NCBI GenBank assembly: GCA_030262715.1
Contig: JAJSZR010000008.1
Coordinates: 1-37,799, forward strand
From: Deltaproteobacteria bacterium
Lineage (GTDB): Bacteria; Desulfobacterota; Dissulfuribacteria; Dissulfuribacterales; UBA3076
DNA: 37,799 nucleotides
Reading direction: 5' to 3'
Position 1 is the stretch's first letter. Each line of letters begins with the position of its first letter. A model generated the notes under the pieces. It saw only the letters and a program-made list of their open reading frames with translations. It did no database searches and was not told where the DNA came from. This document shows, piece by piece, positions 8,530 through 17,888 of this stretch. A program made the position numbers and the translations under genes.

Positions 8530-9336
8530 TCATAGAAGAAATGAAGTCAAAACGTAGTCCACTATTAAAACCAACACGCATGAGAGGACTACTGCTGAAG
8601 TCGTGGCCAGGCTCACTCCCCTGGCACCAAAGCCTCCGGGACGCATGTGTGTAAAATAGCCCTGATAGCAGCAAATCGTTGAGACTATTATGCCAAAAAC
8701 GAGGGACTTGATAAAGCCGCCGCTCACGTCCTGCATGACTACGCTGCTTTCGATGCGGTAGAAGTAGATACCGGAGTTGATACCCAGAAGGACAACACCT
8801 GAAAGGTAGCCTCCTATAATCCCGATTACATCAAAGATTGCTGTAAGCAAGGGAAAACTGATTAGAGATGCAACAATACGTGGACTTACCAGGAAGCGGA
8901 TGGGATTGATGTCCATGGTGTCAAGTGCATCGATCTGCTCGGAGATACGCATGATGCCGATTTCTGCAGCCATGGATGAACCTGCCCTTGCGATAATCAT
9001 GATTGCCGTCATGACCGGTCCCAATTCACGTATGAGTGAGAGCGCCACTGCCGCGCCGAGTACTCCCTCAGATCCGAATTTGACCAGTGTATAGTAGCCC
9101 TGCAGCCCAAGGACCATACCAGTGAAAATACCCACCAGAAGAATAATCAGGATAGACTTGGCCCCGATGAAGAAGACCTGCTGTATGGTCTTGTTCACCT
9201 GAAGGGGCAGAGAAAAAATCAGGCAAAACGCGTGAATAAAAAAGATCCCAATGGCCCCTAGTTCACCAATAAAGGCAATAGAGAATCTGCCTAACCAATT
9301 GAACGGTGCGAATACGGAATTGGTCGTTTGATCCAT
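8530..9336 (-). CDS. mlaE: MlaE-family ABC transporter permease
   Basis: Hydrophobic; EIGIMRISEQIDALDTMDINPIRFLVSPRI and RELGPVMTAIMIIARAGSSMAAE typical of the family. Confidence 0.95.
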   Translation of the reverse strand: MDQTTNSVFAPFNWLGRFSIAFIGELGAIGIFFIHAFCLIFSLPLQVNKTIQQVFFIGAKSILIILLVGIFTGMVLGLQGYYTLVKFGSEGVLGAAVALSLIRELGPVMTAIMIIARAGSSMAAEIGIMRISEQIDALDTMDINPIRFLVSPRIVASLISFPLLTAIFDVIGIIGGYLSGVVLLGINSGIYFYRIESSVVMQDVSGGFIKSLVFGIIVSTICCYQGYFTHMRPGGFGARGVSLATTSAVVLSCVLVLIVDYVLTSFLL

Positions 9337-9396
9337 GGAATTGTTTTGATCAGTTTAGTTAGTGCTTGAACAAAAACCATCCAACTTACAGTTTTC

Positions 9397-9429
9397 CTGT
9401 CTTTGCGAGGGAGGTACGACCGAAGCAAT
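9397..9429. repeat. Half copy of the GTCATTGCGAGG...GAAGCAAT palindromic repeat
   Basis: ctgtctttgcgagggaggtacgaccgaagcaat is an exact reverse complement of 37658-37690. Confidence 0.85.
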
Positions 9430-9567
9430 GACATCTCGGAACTAGGGATTTTCGTTCAGGTACTAGTTATAATTATTAATCCCAACCTAAATCTAGAATA
9501 ATACCTTAATATTCGACAAAACAAAAGAGGTTCAAAAGTAAATATTCGCTGACCTTGGGCTTTAAAC

Positions 9568-10275
9568 ATGATATTTCCTCTGTATAAAAAAACTTGTGGG
9601 TCTATGTTTCTACCTGCTATCTTTGCCTATATGTTGCAATGCATGCCTAAAGATAAAATCAACGCTGCAGAAAATGGGTTCGATTCTCTCGATCCCATTT
9701 CACCGTCTGAAATAGGTTTTGACATAGACGGTGTGGTTGCCGACACCATGGAGGCCTTCATACGGATAGCCAGAGATGAATTCGGCATAAATTACATCAG
9801 CAAGGGACAAATAACCTCCTACTGGATCGAGGAATGCCTGCCTATACCACTTGACATAATCAAGACCATTATTAATCGTCTCCTCGCAGATCCTTTTGGC
9901 ATTGAGCTTGAACCGCTTCCCGGAGCCAGAGAGGTCTTAACGAAATTTGCAGCCCACGGCAGGCTTACCTTTGTGACAGCCAGACCGGCAAAAGAAACGA
10001 TTGAGGCCTGGCTGGTCTCTCTCCTTTCTGAAGTGCCGCATGGAGACATCAGGGTAATCGCCACAGGTCATCACTCGGCAAAGGCCGAAGTGCTTGAGGA
10101 ACTGAAGCTAAAGTATTTTGTCGATGATCACCTGGAGACCTGCCAGGATCTCCACAGCAGAGGGATCAGGACCATTGTCTTCGACCAGCCATGGAACAGG
10201 GGACATGCGCCCTTTTTGAGAATCAGGACCTGGAAAGCTCTTTCAGGCATCATAGGAATGGCAAAAAATGAATGA
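9568..10275 (+). CDS. HAD-like 5'(3')-deoxyribonucleotidase (NT5C-type) protein
   Basis: GFDIDGVVADTMEAF, FVTARPAKETIEAWL, YFVDDHLETCQDL. The true start may be ATG at 9643 (MPKDKINAAENG). Confidence 0.75.
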   Translation: MIFPLYKKTCGSMFLPAIFAYMLQCMPKDKINAAENGFDSLDPISPSEIGFDIDGVVADTMEAFIRIARDEFGINYISKGQITSYWIEECLPIPLDIIKTIINRLLADPFGIELEPLPGAREVLTKFAAHGRLTFVTARPAKETIEAWLVSLLSEVPHGDIRVIATGHHSAKAEVLEELKLKYFVDDHLETCQDLHSRGIRTIVFDQPWNRGHAPFLRIRTWKALSGIIGMAKNE

Positions 10276-11086
10276 AGAAATCGTGGAAGAACTGGAAAAC
10301 TGGTTTACCAACTACGTTCATAAATTTAAATCCGGGAATCCCGACTGGCAGCCAAACATAATACTGAAAGAAGAACATAGCAGACGGGTATGCAAAGAGA
10401 TTCTGGCTATTGGGAGAAAAATTGGATTAAGTGATGAAGACCTCTGCCTGGCCAAGGTAATTGCCCTTTTTCATGATATTGGCCGATTTGAGCAGTTTGC
10501 CCGTTATCAGACCTTTGTGGATCGCAATTCCGTGAATCATGCTGTACTTGGCGTAGAAATACTTAAAGAAAATGGTGTGCTGAACAGCCTTGACAGATCA
10601 ATACGAGACCTGATTTTGCGAGCAATTCTATATCATAATCGTTTTGCTTTACCTCAAAAAGAGACAGAAAAATGCCTGTTCTTTGCGAAGTTGCTTCGTG
10701 ATGCTGACAAACTGGATATATGGCGGGTGGTTACTGATTACTACCGTCGGGAAGACGGAAAACGAAATGATGCAATTGAGCTTGGCCTTCCCGATACCCC
10801 AGGGATTTCAATGGATGTCTATAAGGATTTGATAGACGGAAGAATGGTAGATGTTACACATCTTAGAAATCTGAATGATTTTAAGCTGCTTCAAATTGGG
10901 TGGATTTATGATATTAATTTTGTGCAAACCTTCCAATGTATTCAGGAGAGGGGCTATCTGGAAATGATCCGTGATGTCCTGCCTAAATCGGAAAAAATTG
11001 CAGAAATTTTTAATGTGCTCCAAGCATACATGAATGAACAAATCCGGAAAAAGAGTACGGAAATCCCATCTACGTTAGTATGGTAA
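10268..11086 (+). CDS. HD-domain phosphohydrolase
   Basis: HSRRVCKEI..ALFHDIGRFEQ..DADKLDIWRVV; start overlaps the HAD gene. Confidence 0.85.
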   Translation: MNEEIVEELENWFTNYVHKFKSGNPDWQPNIILKEEHSRRVCKEILAIGRKIGLSDEDLCLAKVIALFHDIGRFEQFARYQTFVDRNSVNHAVLGVEILKENGVLNSLDRSIRDLILRAILYHNRFALPQKETEKCLFFAKLLRDADKLDIWRVVTDYYRREDGKRNDAIELGLPDTPGISMDVYKDLIDGRMVDVTHLRNLNDFKLLQIGWIYDINFVQTFQCIQERGYLEMIRDVLPKSEKIAEIFNVLQAYMNEQIRKKSTEIPSTLVW

Positions 11087-12916
11087 GCACCTTTCGGTCA
11101 TCAGAGGCCCAGGGATAGCATCTCTGCCAACAAAATCCGGATATAACCCATGGTCGAGATCGAATTCCCCTGGAAAGTCAGAGGTAAGGAAGTCTAAAAG
11201 ATGCCCTCTTATCTTCTGTGCGGTAGAGTACTCAAGAAGATCTCGAACCAAAGCGCTACATCGGTTCTGGTTACTCATTCGAATCATGCGCTTGATCTTT
11301 GGTATATCCAAGGCGTTCATGCTCAGTTCGTCCAGACCCATGCCAATAAGTACAGGAAGATACATCGGTTCTCCTGCCATCTCTCCGCAAATTGCCGCCT
11401 CAATTCCTGCTTCGTGGGCCGCCTCTATGATACGATAGATCATCCTCAAAACCCCGGGGTGTAAAGGTTCGTAGAGATGTGCCACATATTCGTTACCTCT
11501 ATCAATTGCCAGGGAATATTGAATGAGGTCGTTTGTACCTATACTAAAGAAGTCCACTTCCCTGGCAAGGACATCCGCCAGAAGTACAGCAGAAGGGACT
11601 TCTATCATAATGCCTATCTTGATATCTTCGTCAAAGGGAATTCCCTCTCGCCGCAGATTATCTTTTGTCTTTTCCAGATGTTCCTTGACCTGAATTATCT
11701 CTGACCTGCCGGATATTAGAGGAAAAATTATCTTCACATCTCCGTATGCGCTGGCCCTGAGTATTGCCCTGAGTTGTGTGTGAAACAGATTTGACTCTTT
11801 CAAGCAAAGCCGAATCGCCCTCAGTCCGAGGGCTGGATTGGTTTCATCGTCCAGAGAGACTGATGACAAGAATTTGTCTCCGCCTATATCCAGAGTACGG
11901 ATTGTTGTCGGAAAAGGTGACATACGCTCTGCAACTTCTTTGCAAGCCAGAAAAAGGTCTTCTTCAGTGGGAAGTTCCTTGTGAGCCAGATACAGGACCT
12001 CGGTACGGTAGAGCCCTATCCCCTCAGCACCATTGGATATGACAGAGGAAATCTCCTCAAGGAACTCTATATTAGCCTTGATCTTAAACCTTAATCCGTC
12101 CCGTGTCTCTGCAGGGAGGTTGCTGTATTGGATTACATCCAGTCTATACCGTATGTAATCCTCCTGTTTTTCCCTGTAATGTCTTAAGAGCTCTGCATCC
12201 GGATTTACTACTACATCACCGTGTAGGCCGTCTACAATCAGAATCTCCCCGGAAAGTATGGAAGACATGGCGTTTTCCAGACCCACAACTACGGGAAGTC
12301 CGAGCGATCTGCCCAGAATTGCCGTGTGGGATGTTCGGCTCCCCATATCTATAACAAATGCCAGGATTTTTTCTTTGGCCATTTGGATCGTATCAGCAGG
12401 AGACAGATCGTGTGCCACCAGTATAACCGGCTCTTCCAGCTGGCTTAAATCCACAGAAGGACTCCCGGACAAGAGCTTTTGGACTCTCCGTACTACGTAC
12501 TCAAAATCTTCAATACGTTCCCTGATATACTGATCTTTTACTTGCTCAAATAATCCTCTAACATGGTCCAAAGCTTTATTGAGGGCCCATTCTGCATTAA
12601 TCTTCTCTTCAGAAATTAATTTTAAGGTCCGATCATAGACCGCACGGTCTTTGAGCATCAACAGGTGGGCTTCAAAAATCCCTGAATGTTCTCTGAGTTC
12701 CTCGGGGATCTCCGCAATCAACTGTTTTATCTGGTTTTCTGCCTCAGAGACAGCCTTTGCAAAGCGTTCTTTCTCCTGGTCAATCTCGCTTATCTCAATT
12801 TGTCTTCTTAAGATCTTAACCTTGTGGTAATCCAGCAAGAAGGCAGGACCAATGACAACTCCAGGCGAGGCACCTATTCCTTTTAGAATCACCGGATCAC
12901 ATTTTTTTTCTGACAT
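11075..12916 (-). CDS. ptsI: Phosphoenolpyruvate-protein phosphotransferase (PTS enzyme I)
   Basis: GIGASPGVVIGPAF; DMGSRTSHTAILGRSLGLPVVVG; GAEGIGLYRTEVLYL; DFFSIGTNDLIQYSLAIDR. Confidence 0.96.
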   Translation of the reverse strand: MSEKKCDPVILKGIGASPGVVIGPAFLLDYHKVKILRRQIEISEIDQEKERFAKAVSEAENQIKQLIAEIPEELREHSGIFEAHLLMLKDRAVYDRTLKLISEEKINAEWALNKALDHVRGLFEQVKDQYIRERIEDFEYVVRRVQKLLSGSPSVDLSQLEEPVILVAHDLSPADTIQMAKEKILAFVIDMGSRTSHTAILGRSLGLPVVVGLENAMSSILSGEILIVDGLHGDVVVNPDAELLRHYREKQEDYIRYRLDVIQYSNLPAETRDGLRFKIKANIEFLEEISSVISNGAEGIGLYRTEVLYLAHKELPTEEDLFLACKEVAERMSPFPTTIRTLDIGGDKFLSSVSLDDETNPALGLRAIRLCLKESNLFHTQLRAILRASAYGDVKIIFPLISGRSEIIQVKEHLEKTKDNLRREGIPFDEDIKIGIMIEVPSAVLLADVLAREVDFFSIGTNDLIQYSLAIDRGNEYVAHLYEPLHPGVLRMIYRIIEAAHEAGIEAAICGEMAGEPMYLPVLIGMGLDELSMNALDIPKIKRMIRMSNQNRCSALVRDLLEYSTAQKIRGHLLDFLTSDFPGEFDLDHGLYPDFVGRDAIPGPLMTERCLPY

Positions 12917-12920
12917 CTAA

Positions 12921-13214
12921 TCAATCCAATTCGCCAAAACGGCTTTCTACTAAGATCTTAAGATCTCTCACAGCCTGGTTTGCATCCAGACCAACTGCCC
13001 TGACTGTCAGGACGCTCCCATGAGGACAGGCAAAAGTCAAGACCTCAAGAATATTTTTCCCATCCACTTTCTCCCCATCTTTTACAAGCCACACATCGGC
13101 ATTAAATTCATTTGCCTTTTGAGCGAAACGTGAGGCTGCCCGGGCATGAAGTCCCAGCCTGTTAAGTATAGTTACAGTGGCTTCACATTCCATGATTTCA
13201 GACCAGTGAATCAT
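12921..13214 (-). CDS. ptsH: HPr family phosphocarrier protein
   Basis: ILNRLGLHARAASRFAQKANEF with the phospho-His; adjacent to ptsI with a 4-nt gap. Confidence 0.93.
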   Translation of the reverse strand: MIHWSEIMECEATVTILNRLGLHARAASRFAQKANEFNADVWLVKDGEKVDGKNILEVLTFACPHGSVLTVRAVGLDANQAVRDLKILVESRFGELD

Positions 13215-13262
13215 AAATTATATCAAAATAAAGGTTGCAGACCACTCTCGTCAAGTTAAATA

Positions 13263-13327
13263 GGACGCAGATTTTCGCAGATATACACAGATAATATCAT
13301 TGTTCATAAGTTTGAAAATCTGTGTCC
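13263..13327. repeat. Imperfect inverted repeat of the ggacgcagatttt...aaaatctgtgtcc type
   Basis: ggacgcagatttt (13263-13275) pairs with aaaatctgtgtcc (13315-13327), one mismatch. Confidence 0.65.
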
Positions 13328-13421
13328 AAAAATGGAAATTCCTATACTATGAACTTAGCTTCAGATATTGCTCACCCATCTAAATCATTAATCTTTTAAT
13401 TCCTATGCGTCGATTTGAATT

Positions 13422-13559
13422 TCACTGTACAAACAAAATTCGACTCGTACCAGTATCGGAGATGTCATCACGATAAAAATCTTCATCAAACAATACATTT
13501 ACGAAGACTTTATAGCCAGGATCGTTCCTTATATGTAAGATGTCATTAAAAAAAGTAAT
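13422..13559 (-). pseudogene. Possible gene remnant
   Basis: Open minus-strand frame with no plausible start: TFFNDILHIRNDPGYKVFVNVLFDEDFYRDDISDTGTSRILFVQ*. Confidence 0.25.
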
Positions 13560-13613
13560 CGTTCACGGGTTCACGGTTCAGATTTTCAACGGTGAACTCT
13601 GAACCTGTGAACG
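13560..13613. repeat. Palindromic/tandem repeat (gttcacg-type) upstream of asnB
   Basis: cgttcacgggttcacggttcag...ctgaacctgtgaacg forms a stem about 38 nt before the asnB ATG. Confidence 0.65.
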
Positions 13614-13650
13614 CCTACAAGAAAAAGAATAACTGATAAGGATTCAGGAA

Positions 13651-15597
13651 ATGTGTGGCATTTGCGGTCTTTATGACTTGGAAGGTAACGATTTAGGAAA
13701 TAACTGCGAAGAAATAGTCCGGGCCATGACAGCACAGTTGCACCACCGTGGGCCTGACGAAAAGGGATATTACTTTGACGGTCCCATGGCTATGGGACAT
13801 GCCCGTTTGAGCATCATAGATCTCACCACAGGCCAACAGCCTATGAGCAATGAAGATGATTCCGTATGGATCGTATTTAACGGCGAAATCTTTAATTACA
13901 TAGAACTGCGGGCCGGACTTGAGGGGAAAGGCCACATTTTCCGAACTACATCTGATACAGAAGTATTGGTTCACCTCTATGAGGACCTGGGTCCGGACAT
14001 GCTGGACCAACTAAATGGTCAGTTTGCCTTTGCCATTTATGATAAAAAAGATAGGTCCCTTTTCCTCGCGAGAGATCCTTTTGGAATCTGTCCCCTGTTT
14101 TACTGCAAAAACGGAAAGTTTTTGATATTTGCCTCAGAGATAAAGGCAACGCGCGGGATTCCTGATTTGGAACTTGTGCTTGATCCTTTAGCTCTGAGCC
14201 AGATCTTTACATTTTGGTCGGTGCTCTCCCCCCGCACTCCATTTAAAGGCATAATATCCCTCCCCCCGGGGAATTGGCTCAAGATCGACCCTGAAACCGG
14301 ACTCTCTTCTCCCAGGTGCTATTGGCATCTGGACTTTCCCAGGGTAGATGAAGAAGATAAGAGCAAAACGGAAACAGCCTGGGTCGAAGAAGTTGAAGAT
14401 GCCATGATTGAAGCAGTCCGTCTTCGTCTCAGGGCAGATGTGCCGGTTGGAGTATATCTCTCCGGGGGCCTAGATTCCTCTATTATTGCCACCATAGTTA
14501 AAAAATTGACATCAACACCAATAGAGGCCTTTTCCCTGGCCTTTGCAGATGCATCCTATGACGAATCTGAATTTCAGCAAAGATTAGCCCGGTCAATAGG
14601 GGTCCGCTACAATGCTGTAAGGGTAAAAAACCATCAAATAGGTCAGGTCTTTCCAGAGGTGATCTGGCATGGAGAACGACCGATCTTAAGAGCAGCTCCG
14701 GCCCCGCTATTTCTTCTCTCTGACTTGGTGCAAAAAACAGGGTTTAAAGTGGTCCTTACCGGAGAAGGAGCAGATGAGCTCTTTGGAGGCTATGACATCT
14801 TCAAGGAAGATAAAATTCGCCGTTTCTGGGCAAAAGCCCCTGAGAGTCCTTACAGACCTCAGCTCCTAAACCGCCTCTATCCGCATGCACCCCTGACCAC
14901 AACAAAGGCCGGGCGCATGCTGACAGCTTTTTATCGCAAGGACCTGCTTCCCACCAACATCTTTGGCTATTCCCACCGTCCTACCTGGAACAATACACGG
15001 GCACTTAATGCCTATTTTAGCCATAATCTCAAGGACGCCATCGGAGATTACGATCCTGTGGAAGAACTCAAGGCCAGTGTACCTGATGCCTTCACTTCAT
15101 GGTACCCTTTGCACCAGGCCCAGTTCCTGGAAACCCGGCTGCTCTTGTCAGAGTATCTTTTGAGTTCCCAGGGAGAAAGGATGACCATGGGCCACTCGAT
15201 TGAAGGAAGATATCCTTTCCTTGACCCAAAAGTGACATCCCTGGCAACACGAATTCCGCCACATTTAAAGCTAAGGGGCCTAAATGAAAAATATATATTA
15301 CGTAAGGCATTTGAAAAACTCCTTCCTGCGGAGATAGCCCAACGTCCCAAACGGCCTTACCTGGCTCCGAACAAGGAGAGCTTTTTGGACCGACCGGATG
15401 TCTCCAAAATTTACGAAATCCTTTCACCTGACCGGCTATCCGAGAGCGGTTTTTTTGATGTATCAATGGTGGACAAACTCATCAACAAATGCGCTAAGGG
15501 CGGACAACTGGGTTTTCGGGACAATGCAGGATTTCTGGGGATATTGTCCGCACAGATATTATGGGAAAAATTCTTAGCCAAAGACCCTCTGTTTTGA
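13651..15597 (+). CDS. asnB: Asparagine synthase (glutamine-hydrolysing)
   Basis: N-terminal MCGICG, HHRGPDEKGYY, FNGEIFNY; YLSGGLDSSIIA; LTGEGADELFGGYD. Confidence 0.95.
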   Translation: MCGICGLYDLEGNDLGNNCEEIVRAMTAQLHHRGPDEKGYYFDGPMAMGHARLSIIDLTTGQQPMSNEDDSVWIVFNGEIFNYIELRAGLEGKGHIFRTTSDTEVLVHLYEDLGPDMLDQLNGQFAFAIYDKKDRSLFLARDPFGICPLFYCKNGKFLIFASEIKATRGIPDLELVLDPLALSQIFTFWSVLSPRTPFKGIISLPPGNWLKIDPETGLSSPRCYWHLDFPRVDEEDKSKTETAWVEEVEDAMIEAVRLRLRADVPVGVYLSGGLDSSIIATIVKKLTSTPIEAFSLAFADASYDESEFQQRLARSIGVRYNAVRVKNHQIGQVFPEVIWHGERPILRAAPAPLFLLSDLVQKTGFKVVLTGEGADELFGGYDIFKEDKIRRFWAKAPESPYRPQLLNRLYPHAPLTTTKAGRMLTAFYRKDLLPTNIFGYSHRPTWNNTRALNAYFSHNLKDAIGDYDPVEELKASVPDAFTSWYPLHQAQFLETRLLLSEYLLSSQGERMTMGHSIEGRYPFLDPKVTSLATRIPPHLKLRGLNEKYILRKAFEKLLPAEIAQRPKRPYLAPNKESFLDRPDVSKIYEILSPDRLSESGFFDVSMVDKLINKCAKGGQLGFRDNAGFLGILSAQILWEKFLAKDPLF

Positions 15598-15601
15598 CAA
15601 A

Positions 15602-15661
15602 AGAGCCTTTTGCAAAACCCATGGATTTTGTTCGAGGACAGGACGCAAGGCTCTACTTTTT
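15602..15661. terminator. Possible terminator between convergent asnB and the DUF1992 gene
   Basis: agagccttttgc...gcaaggctct stem followed by acttttttc; long loop. Confidence 0.4.
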
Positions 15662-16030
15662 TCTAACTGTAGTACGCTCCACCACCTTCCGGTAATAGAT
15701 CTGATCCTTTTCCAGGTTGATGGGCCTCTTGCGTGACATGTTGACCTTGGTCACCATAAGATTTACTTTCTGGATCTGCCTGTAACGCTCCTGTTCGTCT
15801 TCCAGACTTTCCAGCAGGTCTGTTGCAGCCTTGATTTCTTTCTCACTCTGAAGCTCCGGGGGTATAAAACCGGCGTTCTTGAGCATCTTATATGCCATCC
15901 GAAGGTCTGGAGGTATAAACGAGTCGTCCTCAAAGACCAGTGGTTTGCCTCTACCCTTAATGTCATCAAAATCCCCCCGTTCAATAGCTTCCTTGATCCG
16001 GTTTTCCGCTATTTTATGAAAATTGAACAT
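15653..16030 (-). CDS. DUF1992 (DnaJ homologue subfamily C member 28-like) protein
   Basis: AENRIKEAIERGDFDDIKGRGKPLVFEDDSFIPPDLRMAYKMLKNAGFIPPEL. Confidence 0.88.
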   Translation of the reverse strand: MFNFHKIAENRIKEAIERGDFDDIKGRGKPLVFEDDSFIPPDLRMAYKMLKNAGFIPPELQSEKEIKAATDLLESLEDEQERYRQIQKVNLMVTKVNMSRKRPINLEKDQIYYRKVVERTTVRKK

Positions 16031-16202
16031 GGCCGAGGTTTCTCCAGGTTGTTAGTAAAAGGACCATAGGGTAATAATATCTTACAGATAACAATTTAAA
16101 ATATTATAAAATAAGTCACCTGTAAAATACCAGATTTTTTTAAGGGCAGGAAGTAGTGTTTCGTAAGTGGTTTATAATAAAATACTCTGTGTCCCAGAAA
16201 TC

Positions 16203-17858
16203 ATGCTTTTAGAGCTTGGGTTAGAAAATTTCATACTCTTCGAAAGGGTTTCTCTTTGCTTATCAAATGGGCTTACTGTGCTTACAGGAGAGACTGGTGC
16301 AGGGAAGTCCTTACTTGTTCAGGCCCTGAAATTGATACTCGGGGCCAGGGCTGATTTACAGCAAATCAGGACCGGGACAAAGCAGGCCCTGGTGCAGGCA
16401 GTGTTTGAGGCCTCACCCGAAATCCGGGGCCAACTGGAGGATATGGGGATATCCTGTGACGATGAACTTGTCATAAGGAGGACAGTCCCCCGGACTGGAA
16501 AAGGGAGAATATATGTGAATGGGGCCATTATCAGCCTCCAGGATCTGAGACAAGTTGTATCAGGCCTCGCAAGCCTTGCCGGGCAGCACGAATACCAGGA
16601 ACTCCTTCGCCGGGAGAAACACGGACCATGGCTGGACCGCTTTTCCGGGCTTGGGCATGAAGTGGATCGAATAACCAGCTTATATCAAGAAATTAAGGGG
16701 CTTCAAACACATCTCCAAAAGGCTACGGCTGCAAAAGAAAAGACAGCAGAAGAGGTAGACAGGCTCCGGCAGGAAGCGCAGGAAATTGACAGAATTGCTC
16801 CAAAGCCAGGAGAGGAAGAAAGGCTTGAGCAGGAACTCAAGGTATTAAAGGCCGCTGAGGCGTTACGGACCTTGGGGGACACTTGCTATAAGACCCTCTA
16901 TGCTGATAAAGGATCGATCCAGGAGAAGTTGGCAAGCTGCATGCAGGACCTTAAACGCATGGCAGGCCTTGATTCCACCTTGGAAAAGACGGAAAAAGAA
17001 CTGGACTCTGTGGTCTATCAGGCAGGAGAGGTGGCTTGGACTATTCGTGAGTATATTCAGGGCATTCCAACAGATTTTTCCAAATTGGAACAAATTGAGG
17101 AACGAATCTATGTACTTCGAGAGCTTAAAAGGCACTTTGGTCCAACCATTGAGGACGTCCTGGTCTACAGAAAGGACATCGAGACAAAGCTTACGGCCAT
17201 TTACGAAAGTAGTGACCGTATAGAAAACCTGAAGACAAAACTCGAAGAAAAAGAGAAAAGGCTCGTAAATGCCGCCTTGGACCTAAGTAAGAAAAGATGT
17301 CAGGGAGCGAAAAAACTTTCCGATGCTATTAGAGCCGAACTATCTGACCTGAAGCTGGCCAAAACCGATTTCATGGTTGATGTCGAGGCTGCTGAAAGGC
17401 CCATAGCCTCTGATGTGGGTCCTAGAGGACTTGACAAGGTGCAGTTTCTCTTCAGTCCAAACGTCGGACAACCTCTTCGTCCCCTGGCGTCAATTGCTTC
17501 TGGAGGAGAGCTCTCAAGAGTAATGCTGGCTTTAAGGGCCGCCCTTGCCAAGCAGGCAGGCATCGAAACCATTATCTTTGACGAGATAGACGCGGGGATA
17601 GGGGGAGAGATAGCAGAAAAAGTGGGATTTAAACTCAAGGCCCTATCTTCTTTTAGTCAGGTTATCACCATAACTCACTTTCCACAAATAGCGGCAAGAG
17701 GCGACCATCACATAGCATTAGAGAAAGTAGTCAAGGGAGATAAAACAATCGTTATAATAAGGGAAGTAGAAGGAAACCAGCGTATTGAGGAACTTACGAG
17801 GATGCTTGGTGGAGACAAGGAAACAGCCAGGGCATATGCTGGGAAACTACTCAGGTAA
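16203..17858 (+). CDS. recN: DNA repair protein RecN
   Basis: MLLELGLENFILFERVSLCLSNGLTVLTGETGAGKSLLVQAL; IASGGELSRVMLALR; IFDEIDAGIGG. ATG at 16203 preferred over 16167. Confidence 0.95.
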   Translation: MLLELGLENFILFERVSLCLSNGLTVLTGETGAGKSLLVQALKLILGARADLQQIRTGTKQALVQAVFEASPEIRGQLEDMGISCDDELVIRRTVPRTGKGRIYVNGAIISLQDLRQVVSGLASLAGQHEYQELLRREKHGPWLDRFSGLGHEVDRITSLYQEIKGLQTHLQKATAAKEKTAEEVDRLRQEAQEIDRIAPKPGEEERLEQELKVLKAAEALRTLGDTCYKTLYADKGSIQEKLASCMQDLKRMAGLDSTLEKTEKELDSVVYQAGEVAWTIREYIQGIPTDFSKLEQIEERIYVLRELKRHFGPTIEDVLVYRKDIETKLTAIYESSDRIENLKTKLEEKEKRLVNAALDLSKKRCQGAKKLSDAIRAELSDLKLAKTDFMVDVEAAERPIASDVGPRGLDKVQFLFSPNVGQPLRPLASIASGGELSRVMLALRAALAKQAGIETIIFDEIDAGIGGEIAEKVGFKLKALSSFSQVITITHFPQIAARGDHHIALEKVVKGDKTIVIIREVEGNQRIEELTRMLGGDKETARAYAGKLLR

Positions 17859-17888
17859 GTTTACAAGATATTCATACTTTAAACCAGC

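Noticed and set aside
9676-9702. tRNA T-arm-like hairpin aatgggttcgattctctcgatcccatt
   Set aside because: No acceptor, D or anticodon arms around it; it lies within the HAD ORF near its start.
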